Notes under the pieces: generated by a model | What the model saw: only the letters and a program-made list of their open reading frames with translations | Databases searched by the model: none | What the model was told of the DNA's origin: nothing | Shown here: piece by piece, positions 1 to 8,268 of the stretch | How positions within the stretch are numbered: position 1 is the stretch's first letter | How the letters are laid out: every line of letters begins with the position of its first letter | Position numbers and translations under genes: made by a program | Origin: Rummeliibacillus suwonensis | GTDB taxonomy: Bacteria > Bacillota > Bacilli > Bacillales_A > Planococcaceae | DNA: 64,000 nt | NCBI RefSeq assembly: GCF_007896435.1 | Contig: NZ_VCBL01000001.1 | Span: forward strand, 2,603,078 to 2,667,077 | Reading direction: 5' to 3'

Positions 1-9
1 TTCAGCCAT
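1..9 (-). CDS. Start of a gene downstream of coiA, probably oligoendopeptidase F (partial)
   Basis: Only an ATG at position 9 and two further codons (M-A-E) are inside the window. A GGGGG ribosome-binding site lies about 8 nt before it, so a real start is likely. In Bacillales the gene after coiA is commonly pepF, a zinc oligoendopeptidase; that identity rests on gene order alone, since no diagnostic residue is visible. Confidence 0.4.
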
Positions 10-73
10 GATATGACCCCCTAATTTAATTTGTTCCTGAAAAACGAAGTACTATCATATTTTCTCAATTTTC

Positions 74-1210
74 TCAACGCTTTGCAAGAAATTGGGCATA
101 TATAGATTGCCATAGCATTTTTTCATCAAATTGACTATTGATGCACGTTATCCCTAATCTTCTCAATATGAAATGATAATTTTCTAATGATACGACTGCT
201 TGTTGATCTAGGCATATTGCAGGATACCTTTTACAAAATTCATTGATGCTTCTTGACGAAGGATGAGTAAAATTTTCACCCTGTTCGATTAGAAACATAA
301 GCCAGAGCATTTGCCATTCCACTTCAAACACAGAAAAGTGCATGTGCTTTGTAACAGGAATGCCTATAAATAAAGGCAGCTTCTCTACCGGATAGTTCAT
401 AAAATAACAAGCACGTAAAAATGAGTCTTGTACACCTTTTCTACTCATCAATACTCTTCTTCTTAAAAAAAGGAATCGTTCTTTTTTCCAGAGCTGCCAA
501 TAGATTTGAAAATCAGATTCGGAGGGTACTAGCACATTTAAAAAAGGAAAGTGCTGCGCCTCTAATGGTAAATGCTGTACCTTTCCAATAAAACGATACC
601 CTCCTCCTATTGGGAGTAAATAAGAAAAATAAACAAAGGTCGCAGATTCAGGATCAAAAGTGATTAGATGAAGATGATTTTGGATGTATGTGATAAATTG
701 CTGTTTAAATGGGGATAGTTTAATTTGTTGAATACCATCTGGATAGGGGTGCCTGTCCTTTGGAGTTTTTAAAATCCAAATTGGCTGTATATTGGCTCGC
801 AGATAGCCCTCTGTACGAGTTTCCATTTGGGGGATTGGAATCGTACTACATTGAAATTCAATGGCAAACCGTTGATAATTGCTCTCAACTAGCAGATCAG
901 GTCGCTGAGATATTTCCTTGAAATAAGGCTCGATTTGAACATTTAGCTGCAGTTTCTGAAACATTTCATATAACTGATGCTTTCCCAATAAATGGGCAGC
1001 TGTTTCTCCTTCTGAAAACAAGCCTTGACACTGACTCTTTTTTAGATGAGCAAAGTGTGGAATCATCACTTGTCCGATTTTCATCAGTAAAGGTTCCTGA
1101 CATTGTGGACAATAAAACTGCTCTTTTTTTCGCAATTTCTCTAGATGGTCTCTTTTCAAATTTCTTGTTAGCGTGATCAACTCATTCTGCTCATTGAACG
1201 CTGTTAAAAT
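74..1210 (-). CDS. coiA: Competence protein CoiA
   Basis: CoiA-family protein, needed after DNA uptake in transformation, when the incoming strand recombines. The N-terminal part carries a CxxC pair (FYCPQCQEP) followed by a conserved HFAH motif. The middle has the nuclease-like core with DLLVES and IEFQCS (acidic residue, then E-x-Q). The first ATG/GTG/TTG codon in frame is a TTG at 1180, but a perfect AGGAGG at 1218-1223 is 37 nt from it. It is 7 nt from an in-frame ATT at 1210. Starting there gives M-L-T-A-F-N-E, which resembles the usual CoiA N-terminus, so I place the start at ATT (378 residues). The gene is followed by the start of a probable pepF and preceded by mecA, as in B. subtilis. 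Confidence 0.88.
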   Translation of the reverse strand: MLTAFNEQNELITLTRNLKRDHLEKLRKKEQFYCPQCQEPLLMKIGQVMIPHFAHLKKSQCQGLFSEGETAAHLLGKHQLYEMFQKLQLNVQIEPYFKEISQRPDLLVESNYQRFAIEFQCSTIPIPQMETRTEGYLRANIQPIWILKTPKDRHPYPDGIQQIKLSPFKQQFITYIQNHLHLITFDPESATFVYFSYLLPIGGGYRFIGKVQHLPLEAQHFPFLNVLVPSESDFQIYWQLWKKERFLFLRRRVLMSRKGVQDSFLRACYFMNYPVEKLPLFIGIPVTKHMHFSVFEVEWQMLWLMFLIEQGENFTHPSSRSINEFCKRYPAICLDQQAVVSLENYHFILRRLGITCINSQFDEKMLWQSIYAQFLAKR

Positions 1211-1287
1211 AATATCACCTCCTATTAAATTTTATGAATATTCTGTCCCATTTGCAAATAAAATGAAATGTTACACATCGTGAGCTT

Positions 1288-1496
1288 GTTGCCTGTTCTG
1301 GCGGGGTAAAGTGAAACTTCTCTCAGAGGTGATTTTCCTCCTCTGGGAGTTAGTTGAACCAATCGGGTTTTTCAGGCAGTTGCGCACCTTTTACCTACTT
1401 TTTTACTCGCACCCTAATGCGGAGGACTTCCTACCTGTTCTGGTGGGATAAAGTGAAACTTCTCTTAAGGAAGTTTTCTTCATCCTCTTGCGAAGA
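1288..1496 (-). repeat. Two tandem shortened copies of the TTTAT-end intergenic element
   Basis: On the plus strand the motif GGTAAAGTGAAACTTCTC occurs at 1305 and GATAAAGTGAAACTTCTC at 1447. Each is followed by a stem such as CAGAGG/CCTCTG. The block between them ends in CTGTTCTGGTGGGATAAA, the left-end motif of the family. The units are about 140 bp and lack the central hairpins of the long copies. The second copy is cut off after about 50 bp. Confidence 0.7.
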
Positions 1497-1501
1497 TTCA
1501 C

Positions 1502-1550
1502 TAAAAAATGGAGATATCTTCAAATGATTTCATCACTCTTAGATATCCCC
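1502..1550 (-). terminator. mecA terminator
   Basis: On the minus strand GGGGATATCT pairs with AGATATCTCC around an AT-rich loop and is followed by ATTTTTTAG. It lies about 105 bp past the mecA stop codon, between mecA and the tandem repeat copies. Confidence 0.65.
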
Positions 1551-1656
1551 ATTGTTATACATTTTGTCGAAAAATCTGCAAGATATGTCTGGATGATCAG
1601 TCAATAAAGTATGATAATCTTGCAAATCATTCTTTAAGTGAGCTGTGCTTTTCGTA

Positions 1657-2310
1657 CTAAAAATATTTTCGAACTGTTTCAAAACAGTTGTCTTTCATGA
1701 TCACTTTTCCGTATTCTTCTAATAAATGAATGGTTGTATCTGCTTCCTCAGCACATTCAGAAATGACACTCAAGTAATTCTCTAGGTCGCCCATCGTACT
1801 GTCTTCATCAAATTTGACATGTAAGTAATACTTACCTTCCATTTCAAATAATGAATTTTCAAAATTGGCTTCTTCTGGCATTCTATAAGCAATGTCGATA
1901 ATATCATCGAATTCTTTTAGAACAAATGTATAGCCATCCAAAAATTCATCCGAATCATTGAAAAATTCCTCAAATTCATGAGGCTTGATATCCATGCCAT
2001 TAAAGGCACTTTCAAAAAACTTTCTTTTCTCTTCCAAACTTGAAGGTAGGTCTAATAATCCATCCGAGTTGAATTTGGCAGTAGTGACAGTTAACTCAAG
2101 CCCATTTTCTTTTGCTACAACTTGAATCCATAATGGACCATCCATTTCAAAATCTATATCGTCATTAAGCTCTTCCATCATTACCCAAAAGAGTTCTTCG
2201 CCTTTTTCTCGGTTATACCATATTTCATCTTTCGTGAAACCGCGTTCTTCAATGTCAAGATAAGAAATGAAGAGTTTTAGTGTATTCTCATTAATGCGTT
2301 CCATATCCAT
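1657..2310 (-). CDS. mecA: Adapter protein MecA
   Basis: Adapter that brings substrates such as ComK to the ClpC ATPase for degradation by ClpCP. The 217-residue protein starts MDMERINENTLKLF and has the typical N-terminal substrate-binding segment (ISYLDIEERGFTKDEIWY), an acidic linker, and the C-terminal ClpC-binding domain with LEDF/EEYG-type motifs. I chose ATG 2310 because GGAGGG lies about 10 nt upstream and the family starts this way; the open frame extends further 5' without a better start. It sits between spx and coiA, as in B. subtilis. An Asp/Glu-rich stretch at about residues 110-130 replaces the usual linker. Confidence 0.93.
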   Translation of the reverse strand: MDMERINENTLKLFISYLDIEERGFTKDEIWYNREKGEELFWVMMEELNDDIDFEMDGPLWIQVVAKENGLELTVTTAKFNSDGLLDLPSSLEEKRKFFESAFNGMDIKPHEFEEFFNDSDEFLDGYTFVLKEFDDIIDIAYRMPEEANFENSLFEMEGKYYLHVKFDEDSTMGDLENYLSVISECAEEADTTIHLLEEYGKVIMKDNCFETVRKYF

Positions 2311-2543
2311 ATTACACAACTCCCTCCGGTCACTACTTCTAAAAAAGATTTGACTGTTAGCCAGATTCTTGAAGGTGTAGCACATAAACAGCGTCTCTTA
2401 CTATTGTATGACGAGATGGCGAAAAATGAAAAGAATAAATCTCAAGAAATAACAATAGTATATGAAATATAATAGAGTATGTTAACAATTGCAATAATAA
2501 TTCGCAAATTGTAACTACCTTTATTATAATACTATATTCCTGC

Positions 2544-2701
2544 ATAAAGTGAAACTTCACTCAAATGTAGGTTTTTCTTCGGTTTTCCACTGTGTCATCG
2601 CTAAATCGATTACGTTCTTTATAGGCAATTACTCTTGGTTGCACACTGATTTTATGCCATATATTTTTCGTCTCGATATGGAGAACTTACTGCCTATTTA
2701 T
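2544..2701 (-). repeat. Diverged copy of the TTTAT-end element, interrupted by a second copy
   Basis: On the plus strand it begins ATAAAGTGAAACTTCACTC and ends in a worn left end, CTTACTGCCTATTTAT. The interior is diverged and AT-rich. The neighbouring copy begins exactly after the TTTAT at 2697-2701, so it appears to have inserted into the left end of this one. Confidence 0.6.
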
Positions 2702-2901
2702 CCCGCGTCAACGGGCAGTAAGACCCCCACCTCAAGTTTTAGAGGAAAGCGAGAAAGATAGGTGGGGGATCAACTGCCGCATGCGCCCGATTGGTTCGGG
2801 CGGGCAGGATGTTGGTCACTCAGGTGTTGCCGCTTTTAACCTGAGTTCTTCTATTTCAGTGGGGGATGAAGAACCCCCCACTGATGGAAGCTTCACTTTA
2901 T
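2702..2901 (+). mobile_element. Full-length TTTAT-end element (IS200/IS605-like, non-autonomous)
   Basis: Begins CCCGCG directly after TTTAT and ends TTCACTTTAT. It contains ordered stems: GGGCAGT with AACTGCC, CCCCCACC with GGTGGGGG, CCCGATTGGTTCGGG, ACTCAGGT with ACCTGAGT, and a right-end hairpin CAGTGGGGG/CCCCCCACTG. It has no coding capacity. It points away from the diverged copy on its left, forming a tail-to-tail pair. Confidence 0.75.
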
Positions 2902-2956
2902 GTGGGATCAAGAAGCTTTTCATCCTATTATGTTCCAAGATTCAAATCAAATCCAA

Positions 2957-2998
2957 ATAAAAAAGCTAAAACTCCAATTTTTCGGGGAGCTCTAGCTT
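2957..2998 (-). terminator. spx terminator
   Basis: Minus-strand hairpin AGCTAGAGCTCC / GGAGTTTTAGCT followed by TTTTTTATTT, starting about 30 bp past the spx stop codon. It makes spx a separate unit from mecA. Confidence 0.85.
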
Positions 2999-3028
2999 AG
3001 CTTGTACATATGTTCTCCAACTATGCGA

Positions 3029-3424
3029 TTAATTCACCATTTTTTGTGCTTCCTGTAATTGGAATGCACGTACTTTACGTGGTAAGAAACGTCGAATTTC
3101 ATCTTCATTATATCCGACTTGAAGACGTTTCTCATCTAAAATAATTGGACGACGCAAAAGCCCTGGGTTTTCTTGGATCAATTCATATAATCTTTGTAAA
3201 GGTAAAGATTCTAAATCCACTTTTAATTTTTGGAAGATCTTAGAACGTGTTGAGATAATTTCATCTGTTCCATCTTCAGTCATTCGTAAAATTTCTTTAA
3301 TTTCACTAATGCTAAGTGGTTCTGCAAAAATATTGCGTTCTTTGTACGGAATTTCATGTTCTTCCAACCATGCTTTTGCTTTTCTACATGAAGTACAACT
3401 TGGTGATGTAAATAAAGTGACCAT
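3029..3424 (-). CDS. spx: Redox-sensing global regulator Spx
   Basis: ArsC-like regulator that binds the C-terminal domain of the RNA polymerase alpha subunit and redirects transcription under disulfide stress. The 131-residue product starts [16 protein letters not shown]; the redox switch CTSC is at residues 10-13. The RPI motif ([20 protein letters not shown]) and the C-terminal [13 protein letters not shown] segment match B. subtilis Spx almost throughout. An ATG one codon earlier (3427) is also possible; the ribosome-binding site GAAAGGGTG fits both. It has its own terminator and a PerR-like site upstream, so it is probably monocistronic and stress controlled. Confidence 0.96.
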   Translation of the reverse strand: MVTLFTSPSCTSCRKAKAWLEEHEIPYKERNIFAEPLSISEIKEILRMTEDGTDEIISTRSKIFQKLKVDLESLPLQRLYELIQENPGLLRRPIILDEKRLQVGYNEDEIRRFLPRKVRAFQLQEAQKMVN

Positions 3425-3481
3425 CATATCAAACACACCCTTTCAAAATGTATATTATATAAACATCTAGCTATTTTTAAA

Positions 3482-3496
3482 TTAGAATTACTCTAA
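3482..3496. promoter_or_regulatory. PerR-like palindrome in the spx promoter region
   Basis: TTAGAATTACTCTAA is a near-perfect palindrome with about 12 of 15 matches to the PerR box (TTATAATNATTATAA). It is about 60 bp upstream of spx. In B. subtilis one spx promoter is repressed by PerR. AT richness makes chance matches possible. Confidence 0.4.
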
Positions 3497-3845
3497 TAAA
3501 GAAGTCTAACATCATTATACAACATATTTTCTCATTTGGATATACACAAAAAAGAAATAATTTTAATTGATTTATGTTTAATTATTCTATTATTTTAAGC
3601 ATTTTAGATTATACATTTCGAGCAATTCTCACTTATGTTATTACTATAGCCAAAAATAAAAATCTTTAAACAGAAAAAAACAATAAAAATATTCTCATTT
3701 AGAAATGGAAATTGAAAATGATAACCTCCTAGTATTACTACGAATTCATCTTTCAAAAGGTTTCACTTTTTATATTTTTTTACAAAAAATTTTTATTTTT
3801 TTCCTAATCAACTCGCAGGATATTATATTCTAAAGATTGAAAGAA
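3497..3845. other. AT-rich intergenic region between spx and opp
   Basis: Very AT-rich, with long A and T runs and no open frame that looks coding. It presumably holds spx promoter elements; a TATAAT occurs near 3515 but without a convincing -35 box. Confidence 0.4.
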
Positions 3846-3888
3846 AAGAAGGTGACCCAAAGCTAAGAATCTTGGGCACCTTCTTTAC
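3846..3888 (-). terminator. Terminator of the opp operon
   Basis: Strong hairpin: minus strand AAAGAAGGTGCCCAAGATT pairs with AGCTTTGGGTCACCTTCTTT, followed by TCTTTC. It lies about 250 bp beyond oppF with no gene in between. Confidence 0.75.
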
Positions 3889-4139
3889 ATATTCTCTTAA
3901 AATCGATTTCCACTCGAATAGATATAACTAAGTATCGTGCGGCTCTTTTCGTTTTAAGTTTAGACTCGCGATTTTTTGCTACTCCCTAAGAATTTTTTCT
4001 CCTAGAAAAGAAAATCAACTGAGCTAAAAATGAGAAAGCAACAAAACTTCCGCTATCATTAAAATCCTATATCAACATAATTCAAAAAGTTATCAATTCA
4101 ATGAACTTTAAGATGATTCTCTTTTTTCGTGTGATCCAG

Positions 4140-5078
4140 CTATAGATGTTCTGCTTTTAAGGCTTCCAATTCTTTTTCAGAGCAATAGACGAAATGATTT
4201 GGTCGTACTTCATGCATTTTCACTTCTTCGTCTGGTTGATAATTATGAACTTTGGGATCATATATTTTACGAACGCGCGTACGTTCATAATTTGGATCTG
4301 GAAATGGGATTGCTGATAGCAAAGATTGTGTATAAGGATGCATAGCATGCGTATACAAATCTTCAGCTGGAGCTAATTCTACTAATTTTCCAAAATACAT
4401 AACACCAATACGATCTGAAATATATTTAACCATTGACAAATCATGCGCGATGAATAAGTATGTCAAACCTTTTTCTTCCTGTAATTCTTTTAACAAGTTA
4501 ACGACTTGCGCTTGGATCGAAACATCTAATGCTGAAATCGGTTCGTCTGCAATAATAAATTCTGGTTCAACCGCCAATGCTCTTGCAATCCCAATACGTT
4601 GTCGTTGACCGCCTGAGAATTCATGCGGGTAGCGGTTGGCATGCTCCTTGTTTAAACCAACCGTTTCAAGCAAGTCATATACGCGCTTTTTTCGTTCCTT
4701 ATCGTTCTTTGCCAGGCCATGTATATCTATGCCTTCCGCAATGATATCCATTACTTTCATACGTGGATTTAAGGAGGCATATGGATCTTGGAAAATCATT
4801 TGCATTTTACGGTTCAAATCTTTTAATTCTTTTTTAGATTTTTTACTATGAACACTGATACCATCGTATAATACCTCTCCATCAGTTGCATCATACAAAC
4901 GAATAATTGTCCGGCCAGTAGTGGATTTACCACAACCTGATTCACCAACAAGTCCTAGTGTTTCCCCTTTGTAAATATCAAATGAAACATCATCAACAGC
5001 TCTTACTTCATTGGCCTTGCCTTCATTAAAGTATTGTTTTAAGTGTTTAATCTGTAATAATTTTTCAGTTGGTTTCAT
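4140..5078 (-). CDS. oppF: Oligopeptide ABC transporter ATP-binding protein OppF
   Basis: Second ATPase of the oligopeptide importer; hydrolyses ATP at the cytoplasmic face of OppBC. The 312 residues carry Walker [10 protein letters not shown] (near residue 45), Q-loop [13 protein letters not shown], signature [15 protein letters not shown], Walker [10 protein letters not shown] and the oligopeptide-transporter C-terminal extension with a conserved Cys (FVYCSEKE). The start ATG overlaps the oppD stop by 4 nt (ATGA), so the two are translationally coupled. It is the last gene of oppABCDF. Confidence 0.95.
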   Translation of the reverse strand: MKPTEKLLQIKHLKQYFNEGKANEVRAVDDVSFDIYKGETLGLVGESGCGKSTTGRTIIRLYDATDGEVLYDGISVHSKKSKKELKDLNRKMQMIFQDPYASLNPRMKVMDIIAEGIDIHGLAKNDKERKKRVYDLLETVGLNKEHANRYPHEFSGGQRQRIGIARALAVEPEFIIADEPISALDVSIQAQVVNLLKELQEEKGLTYLFIAHDLSMVKYISDRIGVMYFGKLVELAPAEDLYTHAMHPYTQSLLSAIPFPDPNYERTRVRKIYDPKVHNYQPDEEVKMHEVRPNHFVYCSEKELEALKAEHL

Positions 5079-6142
5079 TGATGGTTCCCCCCATTCTCAG
5101 CTTCATAATAGCGGCTCCCTGGGAAACGTTTCATTCGTTCAATGATAATGGCTGGCGGCTCTACTGTTGGAGCATCAGGATGCAACAACCAAGTAGCTGC
5201 ATAATGCGTATCACTTACTTTAAAGAATGGTGGGGCCTCCTCAAGATCAATTTGCATAGCATATTCGCTACGTAAAGCAAATGCATCTCCTTTTGGAGGA
5301 GACAATAAATCTGGTGGTGTACCAGGAATTGCATACAGTTTTTCATCTTTTGCATCTAAGGATGGCATCGAACTTAATAATCCCCATGTATACGGATGTT
5401 GTGGATTGTAAAAAATTTCGTCTACATTTCCAATTTCAACAATTTTCCCACCATACATAACAGCTACACGATCAGCCACATTGGCGACAACGCCAAGATC
5501 GTGCGTGATGAAGATGATAGATGTATTGATTTTCTTTTGTAATGATTTCATCAATTCTAGAATTTGTGCCTGAATGGTTACATCTAGCGCCGTTGTTGGT
5601 TCATCTGCAATAAGAATATGCGGATTACATGCAAGTGCAATCGCAATTACAATCCGTTGACGTTGACCACCTGAAAATTGATGCGGATACTGCTTAATGC
5701 GTAATTCTGGTTTGGGCATTCCAACTAATTGTAATAATTCAATTGCCTTTTTCTTTGCTTCAGCTTTAGAGACATTTTGGTGTTTTAAAATAGGCTCCAT
5801 GATTTGTTTGCCAACTGTCATGGTAGGATTTAAAGATGTCATTGGATCTTGGAAGATCATTGAAATATCTTTACCACGGATTTTCTGCATTTCTTTTTCG
5901 GATAGTTTTAATATGTCCTTACCATCAAAAAGAATTTGCCCATTTTTATATTCTGTATTATTTTCAGGTAGTAGACGCATGATTGCTTTAGTAGTAACGG
6001 ATTTACCTGAACCAGATTCACCTACTATCGCTAAGGTTTCACCCTTTTTTAAATCAAAGTCAACACCACGAATTGCTTTCACTTCACCAGCGAATGTGTG
6101 GAAGGAAAGCTCAAGATCTTTTACTTCAAGAATTTTTTCCAT
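5075..6142 (-). CDS. oppD: Oligopeptide ABC transporter ATP-binding protein OppD
   Basis: First ATPase of the importer. Walker A GESGSGKSV, Q-loop SMIFQDPMTSLNPTM, signature [15 protein letters not shown], Walker B ILIADEPTT and H-loop FITHD are all intact, and the C-terminus has the OppD/DppD extension (PGTPPDLLSPPKG). At 355 residues it is of family length. It lies 16 bp after oppC and overlaps oppF by 4 nt. Confidence 0.95.
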   Translation of the reverse strand: MEKILEVKDLELSFHTFAGEVKAIRGVDFDLKKGETLAIVGESGSGKSVTTKAIMRLLPENNTEYKNGQILFDGKDILKLSEKEMQKIRGKDISMIFQDPMTSLNPTMTVGKQIMEPILKHQNVSKAEAKKKAIELLQLVGMPKPELRIKQYPHQFSGGQRQRIVIAIALACNPHILIADEPTTALDVTIQAQILELMKSLQKKINTSIIFITHDLGVVANVADRVAVMYGGKIVEIGNVDEIFYNPQHPYTWGLLSSMPSLDAKDEKLYAIPGTPPDLLSPPKGDAFALRSEYAMQIDLEEAPPFFKVSDTHYAATWLLHPDAPTVEPPAIIIERMKRFPGSRYYEAENGGNHQ

Positions 6143-6158
6143 TATGCTTTCCCTCCCA

Positions 6159-7178
6159 TTAATCTTTCATTTTCGGGTCAAATGCATCACGTAACCCATC
6201 ACCAAGTAGATTGAATGCAATCATCAGGATACTTAAAACAACTGCAGGAGCAGCTAAAATGTATGGTTGGAACTGAATATTTTTGTAACCATCATTAATC
6301 AGTGTACCAAGCGACGCATTTGGTGCTTGTAAACCTAAACCAATAAAACTTAAGAAAGCTTCAAAGAAAATAGCCGTAGGAACAGTGAACATTGTATTAA
6401 TCACAATAATTGCCAAAATATTCGGCAATAAATGTTTGAAAATAATACGTATATTACTAGCTCCTAATGTACGCGCCGCTAAGATAAACTCTTGATTTTT
6501 AAATTTCAATACTTGTCCACGAACGATACGAGACATTCCGATCCAGCCAGTTAAGGCAATCGCAATAATAATCGCTGTAATCCCCGGTTCCATGACCATA
6601 ATCATCAAAATCACAATGACTAAATTAGGGATACCATATAATATTTCAACTATTCGTTGCATGATATCATCTACCCTACCACCATAGTAGGCTGAAATAC
6701 CACCATACGCAACACCAATGACCACATCAATCAAGGCAGCGACTACTGCAATCAAAAGAGAAATTTGAGTCCCTTTCCATACTCGAGTAAACATATCTCG
6801 ACCAAGTCCATCAGTACCGAACCAATAATTTTCTTTTACATTTTTTTGAGCATAAAGGTCGACATCCTTCCCCCCAACCTTCGCATGCCCGTCTGCAATA
6901 CCTATTGGTGCAAGCCATGAAATCTTCGGTGGTAGATTTGCTCTTGATAACTCTTGTTCATCGACACCATGTGAAGTAAGATGAGTCCCTACAAACGCCA
7001 TTATTACAAGTAAAAATAATACAAATATACTAACAACGGCTGCTTTGTTTTTTCTTAATCGCAGCCATGCATCTTGCCAGAAGTTGAGAGATGGTTTAGC
7101 AATTTGCTCCGCTTCCTTATTATTGACTTTTACAGGTTTAAAAGCATCAGGCGATAACTTATCATATTGTTGAGTCAT
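6159..7178 (-). CDS. oppC: Oligopeptide ABC transporter permease OppC
   Basis: Inner-membrane permease of the DppC/OppC type. The cytoplasmic N-terminus (about 45 residues) leads into TM1 (AVVSIFVLFLLVIMAFVG), then an extracytoplasmic loop with FGTDGLGRDMFTRV, typical of OppC. Five further TM segments follow, and the EAA loop is seen as EFILAARTLGASNIRIIFKHLLPN. The ATG overlaps the oppB stop codon by one base (TAATG), so translation is probably coupled. Confidence 0.95.
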   Translation of the reverse strand: MTQQYDKLSPDAFKPVKVNNKEAEQIAKPSLNFWQDAWLRLRKNKAAVVSIFVLFLLVIMAFVGTHLTSHGVDEQELSRANLPPKISWLAPIGIADGHAKVGGKDVDLYAQKNVKENYWFGTDGLGRDMFTRVWKGTQISLLIAVVAALIDVVIGVAYGGISAYYGGRVDDIMQRIVEILYGIPNLVIVILMIMVMEPGITAIIIAIALTGWIGMSRIVRGQVLKFKNQEFILAARTLGASNIRIIFKHLLPNILAIIVINTMFTVPTAIFFEAFLSFIGLGLQAPNASLGTLINDGYKNIQFQPYILAAPAVVLSILMIAFNLLGDGLRDAFDPKMKD

Positions 7179-8110
7179 TATTTATTACCCCCTGTCAGAC
7201 GAATACGTGGATCGATAATACCATATAAAATATCGACAATTAGAATGATTGTAATTAATAAAATAGAGTAGAACATAGTCGTTCCCATTATTACAGGGAA
7301 ATCGTTCATATTAATGGATTTAACGAATTGCTCCCCAATTCCTGGAATAGAAAATATTCTTTCCACTACTAGAGAACCTGTTACGAGTGCTGCTGCTAAA
7401 GGTCCTAAAACCGTAATTAATGGGATTAAAGCATTTCGAAAAGCATGTTTAAAAGCAATCTCAAAGCGACTCGCACCTTTAGCTTTTGCTAACATGATAT
7501 AATCTGAGCCTAATACTTCGATCATTTCTGTACGGACGAAACGTGCTGCTGTAGCAAGTGGCCCAATCGCTAAGGCAATGGTTGGCATTATGCTTGAGGC
7601 AAAACCATCTTTCCAAAGTGCTACAGGTAGAAGTTCCCATTTCACACCAACCCAATATTGTAAAACAGCTGCAAATACAAAGGATGGTATGGAAAGACCG
7701 AAAATAGCAATTAAAGTACTGCCATAATCCCAGACAGTGTTTTGTTTCAATGCAGCGACCATTCCTAAAATAATCCCTAAAATTGTACCAAGTACTAAAG
7801 CTTGCATACCTAATTGGAAGGATGGACCTGCGCGGTCAATAATTAACTGCGTAACATCAGCACCTTTGAATTGGAACGATACACCAAAATCTAGTTTCAA
7901 CATATTACCTAAATACTGTACATACTGCTCTGGTAATGGTTTATCCAATCCGTATTTTGCTTCAACCACAGCTAATTGTTCAGGAGAAAGTTTAGGTGCA
8001 GAAGAGATAGGAGAACCTGGAAGCATCTTCATTAAGAAGAATGTAAATGATGCGATCAGGAATAACGTGATGATCATATAAATAATTCGTTTTGTAATAT
8101 ATTTAGCCAT
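7178..8110 (-). CDS. oppB: Oligopeptide ABC transporter permease OppB
   Basis: Permease partner of OppC. The 310-residue protein starts MAKYITKRIIYMIITLF with TM1 at the N-terminus. It has the family's periplasmic segment (PGSPISSAPKLSPEQL, LDKPLPEQY) and an EAA loop SDYIMLAKAKGASRFEIAFKH. ATG 8110 is preceded by CGGAGGTGCAAGT; the longer upstream frame has no such site and adds a non-conserved segment. A hairpin lies between oppA and this gene. Confidence 0.95.
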   Translation of the reverse strand: MAKYITKRIIYMIITLFLIASFTFFLMKMLPGSPISSAPKLSPEQLAVVEAKYGLDKPLPEQYVQYLGNMLKLDFGVSFQFKGADVTQLIIDRAGPSFQLGMQALVLGTILGIILGMVAALKQNTVWDYGSTLIAIFGLSIPSFVFAAVLQYWVGVKWELLPVALWKDGFASSIMPTIALAIGPLATAARFVRTEMIEVLGSDYIMLAKAKGASRFEIAFKHAFRNALIPLITVLGPLAAALVTGSLVVERIFSIPGIGEQFVKSINMNDFPVIMGTTMFYSILLITIILIVDILYGIIDPRIRLTGGNK

Positions 8111-8196
8111 ACTTGCACCTCCGATTATAATGCCTCTAACGAAGCATCTGAATGTAAAATGAGAATTTTTTGTTAATTTCGTTAATTTTAAAAAGA

Positions 8197-8227
8197 GAGT
8201 ATATGGAAGTAACTCTTCCATACACTC
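8197..8227 (-). terminator. Intercistronic hairpin (partial terminator) between oppA and oppB
   Basis: Stem GAGT-a-TATGGAAG / CTTCCATA-c-ACTC with a 5-nt loop; on the minus strand it is followed by CTTTTTAAAA. It lies inside the opp operon, just past oppA. Such hairpins typically let more oppA message accumulate than permease message, suiting the higher need for binding protein. Confidence 0.75.
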
Positions 8228-8268
8228 CCTAATGATAAACTTAACTTACTTTCCTTGGTATAAAATTA

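Noticed and set aside
2549-2761. Small plus-strand open frame across the nested elements
   Set aside because: It lies wholly within repeat DNA and changes in other copies destroy the frame.
3700-3720. Possible Fur box (ATTGAAAATGATAACC)
   Set aside because: Only one half-site fits and the region is strongly AT-rich; no iron gene adjacent.
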